Assembly (NCBI GenBank): GCA_002839435.1
Contig: PGYA01000010.1
Location: forward strand, 1-64,000
DNA from: Candidatus Riflebacteria bacterium HGW-Riflebacteria-2
GTDB taxonomy: Bacteria > Muiribacteriota > Ozemobacteria > Ozemobacterales > Ozemobacteraceae
Direction: 5' to 3'
Length of the DNA: 64,000 nt
This document shows positions 1 through 6,750 of the stretch, in pieces. A program made the translations under genes and the position numbers. A model generated the notes under the pieces. The model saw nothing but the letters and a program-made list of their open reading frames with translations, did no database searches and was not told where the DNA came from. Numbering within the stretch: position 1 is the stretch's first letter; the number at the start of each line of letters is the position of its first letter.

Positions 1-780
1 GGTCAGGCTATTGTGCGCGAACCGCCGATTCCGGTCGAAGTTCATGCCTATGTCGATGGCATCATCGATGACGTGTATCCCGAAGAAGGTGTCAAGGTAA
101 ATACTGCCGCTACCTTTATTCAGGGCATTTTTGGCATAGGCCCCGAGGTGATCGGTGACCTCAAGATGGCGGTTAAATCGCCATCAGACGTTCTCGACAA
201 AGACAACATCACACTCGAGCACAAGGGCAAAATAATAGTCGGCGGCTCTCTGGTAACTGCTGCCGCTCTCGACCGGGCTGTTGAACTCGGCGTCAAGGGT
301 GTTATCGTCGGCGGTTACGATGCCCACGATCTCAAGGAATTCCTCGGTTACGATCTTGGCGTCGCCATCACCGGCACCGAAGATAAGGGCATCACGCTCG
401 TCGTTACCGAAGGTTTTGGCAAGATCAACATGGCCAAAAAAACCTTCGAACTGCTCCAGAACGCAGAAGGGCGCAAAACTTCGATCAATGGCGCAACTCA
501 GATTCGCGCCGGCGTTATCAGGCCAGAAGTCGTGATTCCTCTTGCAGATGCTAACATCGCCGATCAAAAGCATGCTCCTAACAATGGCATGACCATTGGC
601 ACTATGGTTCGCATCATCAGGCAGCCGCATTTCGGGGAAGTAGCCAAAGTCGTGTCGCTGCCCGAAAAGCCGGTAATAATACCTTCAGAAGCAAAGGTGC
701 GCGTTGTCGAAATCGAAACCTTGTCAAATGGCGAAAAGATGATGCTGCCACGCGCCAACGTCGAAATTATCGAAGAATAA
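1..780 (+). CDS. Conserved protein of unknown function, 5' end outside window
   Basis: The frame is open from base 1 and has no stop before the GTG at 13, so the true start probably lies upstream. I do not recognise the family. The N-terminal part (PPIPVEVHAYVDG, then a short hydrophobic stretch) looks like a small beta-rich, barrel-sandwich type fold. The middle is glycine- and valine-rich (KIIVGGSLVTAAALDRAVEL; GVIVGGYDAHDLKEFLGY; INGATQIRAGVIRPE), suggesting a compact alpha/beta domain. The C-terminus (GTMVRIIRQPHFGEVAKV ... PRANVEIIEE) resembles a KOW or SH3-like beta strand pair. There is no signal peptide or membrane segment. The stop is 4 nt before the Wzz-like gene, so the two are probably cotranscribed. 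A soluble structural or binding role is possible, but no function can be assigned. Confidence 0.6.
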   Translation, partial: GQAIVREPPIPVEVHAYVDGIIDDVYPEEGVKVNTAATFIQGIFGIGPEVIGDLKMAVKSPSDVLDKDNITLEHKGKIIVGGSLVTAAALDRAVELGVKGVIVGGYDAHDLKEFLGYDLGVAITGTEDKGITLVVTEGFGKINMAKKTFELLQNAEGRKTSINGATQIRAGVIRPEVVIPLADANIADQKHAPNNGMTIGTMVRIIRQPHFGEVAKVVSLPEKPVIIPSEAKVRVVEIETLSNGEKMMLPRANVEIIEE

Positions 781-784
781 GACA

Positions 785-2014
785 ATGACAGAAAAATTCA
801 AAGACATCGATCCCGAACAGCTGAAGAAAGAAGTCAAGGAAGAACTCATCAAACGCGAGATTCTCATGGGTCTCGAAGAAGATGAAATCGATCTTTTTGA
901 GCTGTTCAGAGTACTGGTTAAGCATTGGAAACTGGTCATAGTCATGCCTTTCGTCGTGGCCGTACTGGTCGCTTTATACAGCCTGACCCTGCCCAACCAC
1001 TTCAAGGCGAGCTCGACTATCTTTGTGCACTCAAACAGCAAGCTGAGTGCTCTCAGCAGCCTGCCGTTCGCCGGTATGATACCTGGTCTTGGCGGTGGCG
1101 GCGGTGGTGCCGAATATTTGATGGTTTATCTCAAGAGCCGCACGATGAGCGATCGCATTATCAAGCGTTTCGGAGTTGCAACCAATCCGGTTTTTGTCGG
1201 CGATAACCCCAAAGAAGACATCAAGTATGATGAGCTGCTCAAGATAGTCAATAATATTGTGTCGATCGATAAAGACAAGGATGGTTTAATTAACATTTCG
1301 GCTGAAACCCTTTCTCCAGAAGTTTCCGCCGAGATTGCCATGGCTTATGTAGATTATCTCAACAGTTTTGCCCGAGGTCCGCAGAAAGAGAAGCGTGTTT
1401 TTATCGAGCAACAGCTCGAAAAGGTCAGCAAAGAGCTCGAACAGGCTGAAGAAACCTTCAAGGCTTTTCAAGACAAGCACAAGATGTTCGCGCTCGAAAA
1501 GCAGGCATCTACGGTGATCGAAAAGCTGGCAAGACTGGAAGCCGAAAAGGTCGGCGCCGGAGTATCGCTGAAAATGCAGGAAAGCCTGCTCAAGTCTTCC
1601 GGCAGCGTGCCTGAGCTGGTAAAGATCGAAGGTCAGAAAGTCTCCGAAGAAGCCAAAATAGAGGCGCTTGAAAAAGAAATCGGTTTAACCGAAAAGGAAA
1701 TCGCACAGCTGCCGCAGCTGGCGCTTGAATTCGCTCGTCTGCAGCGCAATCTCAAGGTCAAGGAAAAGGTGTTCGGAGTTCTTACCGAGCAGCATGAAAT
1801 GGCCAAGATTGCCGAAGCTGAAGAAGGCAGCCAGTTTGAGGTCATCGATGTGGCTCGTGCTCCTGAACTCAAATCAAAGCCACGCCGCTCGATCATGGTT
1901 ATTCTTGCGGGTTTAAGCGCCGGTGTTCTGGGTGTGTTCGCAGCATTCCTGATCGAATTCATCCGCCGCCGCAAAGAACAGGAAGCAAAGCAGGCCGCAC
2001 CGGCTGCCGCGTGA
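785..2014 (+). CDS. Wzz/GumC-type polysaccharide chain-length determinant
   Basis: This 409-residue inner-membrane protein has the classic Wzz layout. A cytoplasmic N-terminus is followed by a first membrane segment at about residues 49-68, a long periplasmic region with coiled coil (about 200-320), and a second membrane segment at about 368-390 preceded by a proline-containing stretch (PELKSKPRRS). An early LFRVLVKHWKLV motif is typical of the Wzz domain. No tyrosine kinase domain is fused at the C-terminus, so it resembles a Wzz regulator rather than a complete BY-kinase. Wzz proteins set the modal length of O-antigen or exopolysaccharide made by a Wzy polymerase. The polysaccharide genes from 4847 onward are likely functional partners although the methyltransferase and fmdB genes lie between. 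A 26-nt palindrome follows the stop. Confidence 0.88.
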   Translation: MTEKFKDIDPEQLKKEVKEELIKREILMGLEEDEIDLFELFRVLVKHWKLVIVMPFVVAVLVALYSLTLPNHFKASSTIFVHSNSKLSALSSLPFAGMIPGLGGGGGGAEYLMVYLKSRTMSDRIIKRFGVATNPVFVGDNPKEDIKYDELLKIVNNIVSIDKDKDGLINISAETLSPEVSAEIAMAYVDYLNSFARGPQKEKRVFIEQQLEKVSKELEQAEETFKAFQDKHKMFALEKQASTVIEKLARLEAEKVGAGVSLKMQESLLKSSGSVPELVKIEGQKVSEEAKIEALEKEIGLTEKEIAQLPQLALEFARLQRNLKVKEKVFGVLTEQHEMAKIAEAEEGSQFEVIDVARAPELKSKPRRSIMVILAGLSAGVLGVFAAFLIEFIRRRKEQEAKQAAPAAA

Positions 2015-2040
2015 CCACTTCTAAATTCGGTATTTAAGCG

Positions 2041-2076
2041 TAGGGGTTCAACATGTTGAACCCCTATTATTTATAA
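2041..2076 (+). terminator. 26-nt perfect palindrome, probable terminator of the Wzz-like gene
   Basis: Bases 2041-2066 form a perfect palindrome with half-site TAGGGGTTCAACA. It begins 26 nt after the stop and is followed by TTATTTATAAG. The strong GC-containing stem suits an intrinsic terminator, but the T-tract is weak and interrupted. A symmetric protein-binding site is the alternative. Confidence 0.6.
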
Positions 2077-2134
2077 GATAAATATCCAGAATATTCTCTT
2101 TATGAAAGGTTCCTGCTGTTATTCATTGCACAAT

Positions 2135-2183
2135 GCTCGTGCTCGTGCTCGTGCTCGTTCGCGTAATCGTAATCGTAATCGTA
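2135..2183. repeat. Two adjacent hexanucleotide tandem repeats
   Basis: Four exact copies of GCTCGT (2135-2158) are followed by a three-base spacer and three and a half copies of CGTAAT (2162-2183). The tract lies between the Wzz-like gene and the DNA methyltransferase start at 2249. Because the unit is six bases, a change in copy number could not cause a frameshift, but it could alter promoter or leader spacing. The reverse strand spells a short Arg-Ala/Arg-Leu shadow frame that is not a gene. Confidence 0.85.
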
Positions 2184-2248
2184 AAGATTGTTTACCATCT
2201 GCCCCTTGTGACTGTCGCAAATCTATAAAATAATGCAGGTGTTTTTCA

Positions 2249-4090
2249 TTGGATACATTGTTTTCTTGGTTTAACAGAAGAATTGCTGCAGTATACGATT
2301 TGCAACCGGCGTCTTCGCCGACAGAGACGCTACGCTGCCTTGGCGCTCCAGTTGAACTGGCAGACACCTTTGCTTTATTGACGGATTGTGAAATAGCTCT
2401 CAAGGCGGCTACTGATGGCGAGGTGCCAGACCTCGAATGTCGCGAGAAAAAGCGTAAGCGCAGCACCGGGCAGTTTTATACCCCTGAAAATCTTGCCGCA
2501 AGGTTGGTTGAGATTTCAGAGCCGGGCCTTGCTGGCGATATTCTCGACCCGGCCTGTGGCGACGGCAGCTTTTTGATGGCCATGGCGAGACAACTGGCTC
2601 AGACCAGATCTTATCCGCAGATGACACAGATGGCCGCAGATGAGCTTAAAGGTCATTGGTCGGTTCGCTTCCGTCCTGATGCTCACCGACACTCGCCCAT
2701 CCATGGCCTTCGCGAGGAGCCATCATCGACGAAGCAATCTCCCGGGTACTCCGTCATTGCGAGGAGTGAAACGACGAAGCAATCTCTCTGTGAAGCAGGA
2801 TTCTTAAACCGTCTCCACGGCTTCGACATCGACCTGCCAGCTTTGTTTATCTGCCTGACCCGGTTAATATGCGCTTTTCCCGGATGTGGCTGGCCGTCGC
2901 TCGCGCACCGCGATTTTCTGACCGACCCGCCCGCCCGGCGTTATTCTGTAATCATCGGCAACCCGCCTTACCGGGTGAACCTTGACGATTCTTTCAAGCG
3001 TCGTCTGGCAGAGCTTTATGAGACGGGAGAAGGCGAGAAAGACCTCTGTACCTTTTTTATCGAGGGCAGTCTGAGGTCGTTGCAGCCAGGTGGACGACTT
3101 GTCATGCTCACTTCGCATACCTATCTGGTAAACCATCAGTGTGGCAGGATCAGGCGCTTTATCTTTGCCGGTTACCATGCCCGGGCTCTTTTTATGCTGC
3201 CGGAAAGGTTTTTTGCGCATGCGCCAGGAGTGCTGCCGGTGGTGCTGGTTGCAGATGCCGATCAACCACCAGATAACTATCTTTTAAAAGTTTTTACCAG
3301 TTATTCTGTAGCAGACGGTTGGCAGCAGCAATACAGCGCCGCAGCCCGCACATTCGAAGAGCCCAGTGGTTTGCGGCGCTCTATCGTTTCGCCGCAGCTG
3401 CAGCAGGTTTTTTCGATAATGAATGGTTGCGAGAGATTGGGAGAGCATTGCCGGGTTGGTGTTGGTATTCAGGAATCACTTAAACGCGACGGAAAGGTAT
3501 CGCGTTATGTCTGTGACAGGCAATTATCTGCCGCATACCGGCCAGTTTTACGCGGGCGCGAGCTTGCACCTTTCGTTATCAACTGGGAAGGCAATTATAT
3601 AGATTACGGGCCGCATCTGGCTTATGCCGGTGACGAAGCGATCTTTGCCGGGCCAAAAATTCTTTACCAGAATATCCGGAACGAGCGTCTTAAGATTCGG
3701 CTGGTTGCTGCTTATGACGAGGGACGATTTTTCCCTAAGAATTCTTTGTCGTATGTCCTGGCCAGATCAGCGGATGTTTCTGATTTGTTTGTGCTTGGGC
3801 TTCTCAATAGTCTGTTGGTAAATGCTTGGTTCAGTGGCAATTTTCACAGTTTTCACATTACTGTGACGCAGGTTCGACAGATACCGCTTCCGGCATGCTC
3901 AATAACACTACGACAAAGGATTGAGAAACTTGTAGCCAGGCTGAGACAAATTCCTGACGGGACTCCGCAATGGTACAAGTCATTTGAACAGCTGAATTTG
4001 ATGGTCTGCGAGTGCTATCTGGGCGCCGGAGATCATAAACAGCTGCTGACCATCTGCGATAATTTTCTTGATCAGGCAGCGGCATTGTGA
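2249..4090 (+). CDS. Orphan adenine-specific DNA methyltransferase (Eco57I/TaqI type) with in-frame repeat insertion
   Basis: This 613-residue protein should transfer methyl from SAM to the N6 of adenine in a specific DNA site. Motif X-like GQFYTPENLA is at 74-83, SAM-binding DPACGDGSFL at 100-109 and catalytic NPPY at 238-241. The C-terminal half, with SFHITVTQVRQIPLP near 550, matches the TaqI-like target-recognition region. There is no recognisable nuclease domain and no neighbouring restriction gene, so it is probably a solitary methyltransferase. Residues about 119-187 interrupt the SAM domain and are encoded by dispersed repeats that remain in frame. The start is TTG at 2249, the first start after an in-frame TAA at 2231, with AGG about 9 nt upstream; TTG at 2258 is an alternative. 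The insertion leaves activity uncertain. Confidence 0.82.
   Translation: MDTLFSWFNRRIAAVYDLQPASSPTETLRCLGAPVELADTFALLTDCEIALKAATDGEVPDLECREKKRKRSTGQFYTPENLAARLVEISEPGLAGDILDPACGDGSFLMAMARQLAQTRSYPQMTQMAADELKGHWSVRFRPDAHRHSPIHGLREEPSSTKQSPGYSVIARSETTKQSLCEAGFLNRLHGFDIDLPALFICLTRLICAFPGCGWPSLAHRDFLTDPPARRYSVIIGNPPYRVNLDDSFKRRLAELYETGEGEKDLCTFFIEGSLRSLQPGGRLVMLTSHTYLVNHQCGRIRRFIFAGYHARALFMLPERFFAHAPGVLPVVLVADADQPPDNYLLKVFTSYSVADGWQQQYSAAARTFEEPSGLRRSIVSPQLQQVFSIMNGCERLGEHCRVGVGIQESLKRDGKVSRYVCDRQLSAAYRPVLRGRELAPFVINWEGNYIDYGPHLAYAGDEAIFAGPKILYQNIRNERLKIRLVAAYDEGRFFPKNSLSYVLARSADVSDLFVLGLLNSLLVNAWFSGNFHSFHITVTQVRQIPLPACSITLRQRIEKLVARLRQIPDGTPQWYKSFEQLNLMVCECYLGAGDHKQLLTICDNFLDQAAAL
2614..2786 (+). 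repeat. Dispersed repeats inserted in frame within the methyltransferase gene
   Basis: Three repeat-like pieces lie back to back. At 2614-2643 is a CGCAGATGA-type iterated motif (CCGCAGATGACACAGATGG). At 2711-2741 is a first copy of a palindromic element that starts CGCGAGGAG and ends GACGAAGCAATCTC. At 2752-2786 is a second, cleaner copy that starts CGTCATTGCGAGGAG and has the same end. Related copies occur at 4567-4603 and 22654-22785. The coding frame stays open through all of them. Confidence 0.75.
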
Positions 4091-4096
4091 TAGATT
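4068..4096 (+). promoter_or_regulatory. Probable sigma-70 type promoter of the FmdB-family gene
   Basis: TTGATC (4068-4073) and TAGATT (4091-4096) are separated by exactly 17 nt. Each matches four of six consensus positions. The -35 box and spacer lie within the last codons of the methyltransferase gene. The CIRCE operator begins one base after the -10, so a bound repressor would cover the start point. Confidence 0.55.
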
Positions 4097-4097
4097 A

Positions 4098-4124
4098 TTA
4101 GCACTCTAACAAATCGAGTGCCAA
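4098..4124. promoter_or_regulatory. CIRCE operator (HrcA binding site)
   Basis: The sequence is TTAGCACTC-N9-GAGTGCCAA. The consensus CIRCE is TTAGCACTC-N9-GAGTGCTAA, so only one of 18 conserved bases differs and the 9-nt spacing is exact. It lies 32 nt upstream of the fmdB-family start codon and directly after a possible -10 box, the usual place for repression by HrcA. CIRCE normally controls groE and dnaK operons; none is nearby. Confidence 0.88.
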
Positions 4125-4156
4125 CTGCTTTCGTTCATCGCAGGAGGAAAGGTTAC

Positions 4157-4525
4157 ATGCCAACTTACAGCTATAGATGCCCAAAATGTGAAAAAATATT
4201 CGATGCCTTTCATTCAATGATGTGCAAAGATCCGCAGCATTGCCCCGATTGTGGTGCAGAGGGCAATAAGCTGATGTCAGCCAGTTCGGTCATTTTTAAG
4301 GGTTCTGGTTTTTATTCAACTGATTACCGCGATTCGGGCTATCTCGAAGCCAAAAAGAAAGACGGCAACAGCCCGGTTAAACCGGCTGACAGCAAACCAG
4401 ATGCATCAGCCACGCCTTCTTCAGATTCTAATACCCCAGCCAAAAAATCAGAGACTCCAGCCGCCACCACAGCGCCATCTACCTCCACACCAACAAAAGC
4501 CCCCCCCACCGCTCAGGCTGCCTGA
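4157..4525 (+). CDS. FmdB family putative regulatory protein, zinc ribbon
   Basis: This is a small protein of 122 residues. The N-terminal zinc ribbon has cysteine pairs at 8/11 (CPKC) and 29/32 (CPDC), an extra Cys at 23, and the family signature FKGSGFYSTDY at about 47-57. The C-terminal half is low complexity (Ser, Pro, Thr, Ala, Lys), as is common in the family. ATG 4157 is chosen because AGGAGG (4142-4147) sits 9 nt upstream and the conserved family start MPTYSYRCPKC follows; an upstream in-frame start would add 13 unconserved residues. The biochemical role of the family is not established, although FmdB was first named as a putative regulator in amide metabolism. The CIRCE operator implies heat-shock control by HrcA. 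Confidence 0.9.
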   Translation: MPTYSYRCPKCEKIFDAFHSMMCKDPQHCPDCGAEGNKLMSASSVIFKGSGFYSTDYRDSGYLEAKKKDGNSPVKPADSKPDASATPSSDSNTPAKKSETPAATTAPSTSTPTKAPPTAQAA

Positions 4526-4846
4526 AACAACTACTTTTCAACAGTTTCCCAATTGCACTGAGAATTGTCACTGCGAGGAGATCTTGATCGACGAAGCAGT
4601 CTCATCGTTCTGTATAATGTCATTGTACTTTTTCGATGTTTCTTCGCCGATGCCATATTTGCTATACAAAGCTCATTGAATATTTCAGGCGCGAAGTCGT
4701 TTTGCCAAAGGCAAAGGCCAGCTTCTGAGCCAATCCTGAAGAAAGAGCGTTTCGACTGAGCAGCCGACCCAGAATGGGAATTATTCATTTTTTCGTGCAT
4801 GCACTAAAAGTATCGATTACATTTCTTTTTGCCGATAAACATAGGT
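4526..4846. other. Intergenic region with one dispersed repeat and no convincing gene
   Basis: This 321-nt gap holds one palindromic repeat copy (4567-4603). A possible minus-strand frame at 4531-4800 runs through that repeat and resembles no family I know. No RNA gene, strong terminator or clear promoter could be picked out. Confidence 0.5.
4567..4603 (+). repeat. Dispersed palindromic repeat copy
   Basis: It begins GTCACTGCGAGGAG and ends CGACGAAGCAGTCTC, matching the ends of the copies inside the methyltransferase gene and at 22654-22785. It lies 42 nt after the fmdB stop. Confidence 0.7.
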
Positions 4847-5785
4847 ATGACGGCGAAACCCACAATTTTAATGACCGGAACTTCTGGCTTTGCGGGCAGT
4901 AATATTGCGCCATGGTTTCTCGACAAAGGTTACCGGGTAGTTGCACCTTGCCGGGTTCAGCCCGCCGACTCCCGGCTTGAATTTCATCAGATATCCCGTA
5001 TAGATCGTTATACATTCTGGGATGATATGTTGGCCGGAGTTGATGTTGTCATTCACCTCGCCGGCCGTGCTCATCAGATGCGCGAAAAGCCTGATTCTTA
5101 TCATCTCTACTTTGAAACCAATGTCGAAGGAGCGGTTAATCTGGCTCGCCAGGCCGCAAAGCAGGGTGTCAAGCGCTTCATTTTTATCAGCAGCATCAAG
5201 GCAATGCTCAGCGATGCTTGCGAAGTTGCGCTTACAGAGAAGATGCTCTGCAACCCCCTTGAGCCTTATGGTCAGTCAAAACTCAAAGCCGAAATCGAGC
5301 TCAAAAAGGTCAGCGAAGAAACTGGTATGGAACTGGTGATTCTGCGCCCGCCGATGATCTACGGACCGGGAGTAAAAGGCAACTTCGAGAGCCTTGTGAG
5401 GCTGGTCAAAAATTTTGGCATTCTGCCACTTGGTGGCTTGACCAACCGCCGCAGTCTGCTTGCTGTTGACAATCTTTCCTCGGCAATTGAAACTGCCATG
5501 CTCAGCGAAAAAACACCCGGCAAAACCTACCTGCTCAGTGATGGCGAAGAAATCTCGACAACCGAACTTGTATCACGCATAGCCGAAGTCTTCAACCCAA
5601 CCTTCCGCATCGTTTCTCTACCAAAATGGATCTGGCGCGTATCTTCCCGCTTACCCATTCTTGCACTAAAAGTTGCCCGCCTTGAAGGCTCCCTGCCCGT
5701 AGATTCCAGTCTGTTCACAGCCGAAGCGGGTTGGAAGCCTGTCATCAGCATGCGGGAGCAATTGCAGGAAATGTCAGCAAAATAA
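4847..5785 (+). CDS. NAD-dependent sugar epimerase/dehydratase (SDR family)
   Basis: This is an extended short-chain dehydrogenase acting on a nucleotide sugar, of the GalE/WbpV/WcaG type. The Rossmann nucleotide-binding motif TGTSGFAG lies near the N-terminus, the catalytic YGQSK (YxxxK) is at about residues 141-145, and RPPMIYGPG is the usual substrate-domain motif. It is soluble and about 312 residues, the usual size. ATG 4847 is used; an in-frame TTG at 4829 would add six residues and neither start has a good ribosome site. It is convergent with the adjacent sugar-phosphate transferase gene (8-nt gap), and such epimerases often supply that enzyme's substrate. The exact sugar is unknown. 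Confidence 0.85.
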   Translation: MTAKPTILMTGTSGFAGSNIAPWFLDKGYRVVAPCRVQPADSRLEFHQISRIDRYTFWDDMLAGVDVVIHLAGRAHQMREKPDSYHLYFETNVEGAVNLARQAAKQGVKRFIFISSIKAMLSDACEVALTEKMLCNPLEPYGQSKLKAEIELKKVSEETGMELVILRPPMIYGPGVKGNFESLVRLVKNFGILPLGGLTNRRSLLAVDNLSSAIETAMLSEKTPGKTYLLSDGEEISTTELVSRIAEVFNPTFRIVSLPKWIWRVSSRLPILALKVARLEGSLPVDSSLFTAEAGWKPVISMREQLQEMSAK

Positions 5786-5793
5786 GATTTCAA

Positions 5794-6738
5794 TCACATG
5801 GTTCCTATGCCGGCCATCATTGCTGCAGCGATAAAAAGCAACATGTTTGCAGTCACGAAGAAAAGTGTAACTTCATGATGAGTGTAGCCCTTTTGCACAG
5901 CCTGCTGGTAAAGATGCTGTTTGTGAGCCTCCCAAAAACGTTCTCCCCGTAATATTCTTTTGATAAGAGTATATCCGGCATCCCCCCAGAAAAGCGCCAT
6001 TAAGACAAGATATGTATAGAATCCGCCGGCCCAGCCGGTCCCAGAACCAATAGCCAGGCAGCCAAATGCATAGCCCAGAAAACCACTGCCGGCGTCGCCC
6101 ATGAATATTTTCGCCGGTGGCCAGTTCCAGAAAAGAAAGCCGAGTGCTGCGGCTGCAATTATCCACGCGATAGTAAGATTGCTTAACATGCCAAGTCTGC
6201 CGGCAATATAACCGGCGCCCAATGCAATGATAACTGCTTCAGAACCTGCGAGGCCGTCTATTCCATCCATGAAGTTGTAGAAATTAATCGACCATGCCAC
6301 CCAAAAACCGGCTATAAATCTGTAAAACAAAGGCACCTCATCAGGAACAAGCTGAACAACTGCCCAGACTGCGGCAATCAAGTGCACCATAAAGCGCTTT
6401 TCTGCAGATAATGATGATTTGTCGTCCAGCCAGCCGATCCAGGCTACCAGGCTTCCTCCGATCCCAATTGTTAGGAGCCATCTGTGTGGAACAAGATGAG
6501 GCCTGATTAAGCCTACAAGAATTACGGTAACAATGGCAGTCAAAGCCATGGGAGCCCCGCCAGCTCTTGACATTGGCTCCTCGTGCAGGCTTCTCTGGTT
6601 TGGAATGTCTAGCAGCACAGATTTTTTCAAGGATACGCGCCTCATATAGCCGCAGCCAATGCTTGAGATAATAGTTGCAAACATGCAAGCCACAACCAGC
6701 AAAAAAGGAACTTCAATTAGAATATTGGTCTGCGGCAT
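5794..6738 (-). CDS. Polyprenyl-phosphate sugar-1-phosphate transferase (MraY/WecA/WbpL family)
   Basis: This 314-residue integral membrane enzyme with about ten hydrophobic segments should transfer a HexNAc-1-phosphate from a UDP-sugar to undecaprenyl phosphate, the first step of lipid-linked polysaccharide synthesis. Motifs appear in the family order: DIPNQRSLHEEPMSRAGG (44-61), GWLDDK (102-107), NFMDGIDG (155-162), FMGDAGSGF (212-220) and the basic HKQHLYQ (272-278). The early position of DIPNQRS and the last motif resemble WbpL/WecA rather than MraY. It is the last gene of the minus-strand glycosyltransferase run and 12 nt downstream of the GT4 gene. The neighbouring epimerase may make its sugar donor. 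Confidence 0.93.
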   Translation of the reverse strand: MPQTNILIEVPFLLVVACMFATIISSIGCGYMRRVSLKKSVLLDIPNQRSLHEEPMSRAGGAPMALTAIVTVILVGLIRPHLVPHRWLLTIGIGGSLVAWIGWLDDKSSLSAEKRFMVHLIAAVWAVVQLVPDEVPLFYRFIAGFWVAWSINFYNFMDGIDGLAGSEAVIIALGAGYIAGRLGMLSNLTIAWIIAAAALGFLFWNWPPAKIFMGDAGSGFLGYAFGCLAIGSGTGWAGGFYTYLVLMALFWGDAGYTLIKRILRGERFWEAHKQHLYQQAVQKGYTHHEVTLFFVTANMLLFIAAAMMAGIGTM

Positions 6739-6750
6739 GTAAAACCTCTG

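Noticed and set aside
2119..2466. Minus-strand frame with Arg-Ala and Arg-Leu repeats
   Set aside because: It is the translation of the hexamer repeats and overlaps the methyltransferase gene; there is no ribosome site or family match.
4531..4800. Minus-strand frame of 89 residues in the fmdB-epimerase gap
   Set aside because: Part of it is encoded by the palindromic repeat, and it has no recognisable domain or clear start signal.
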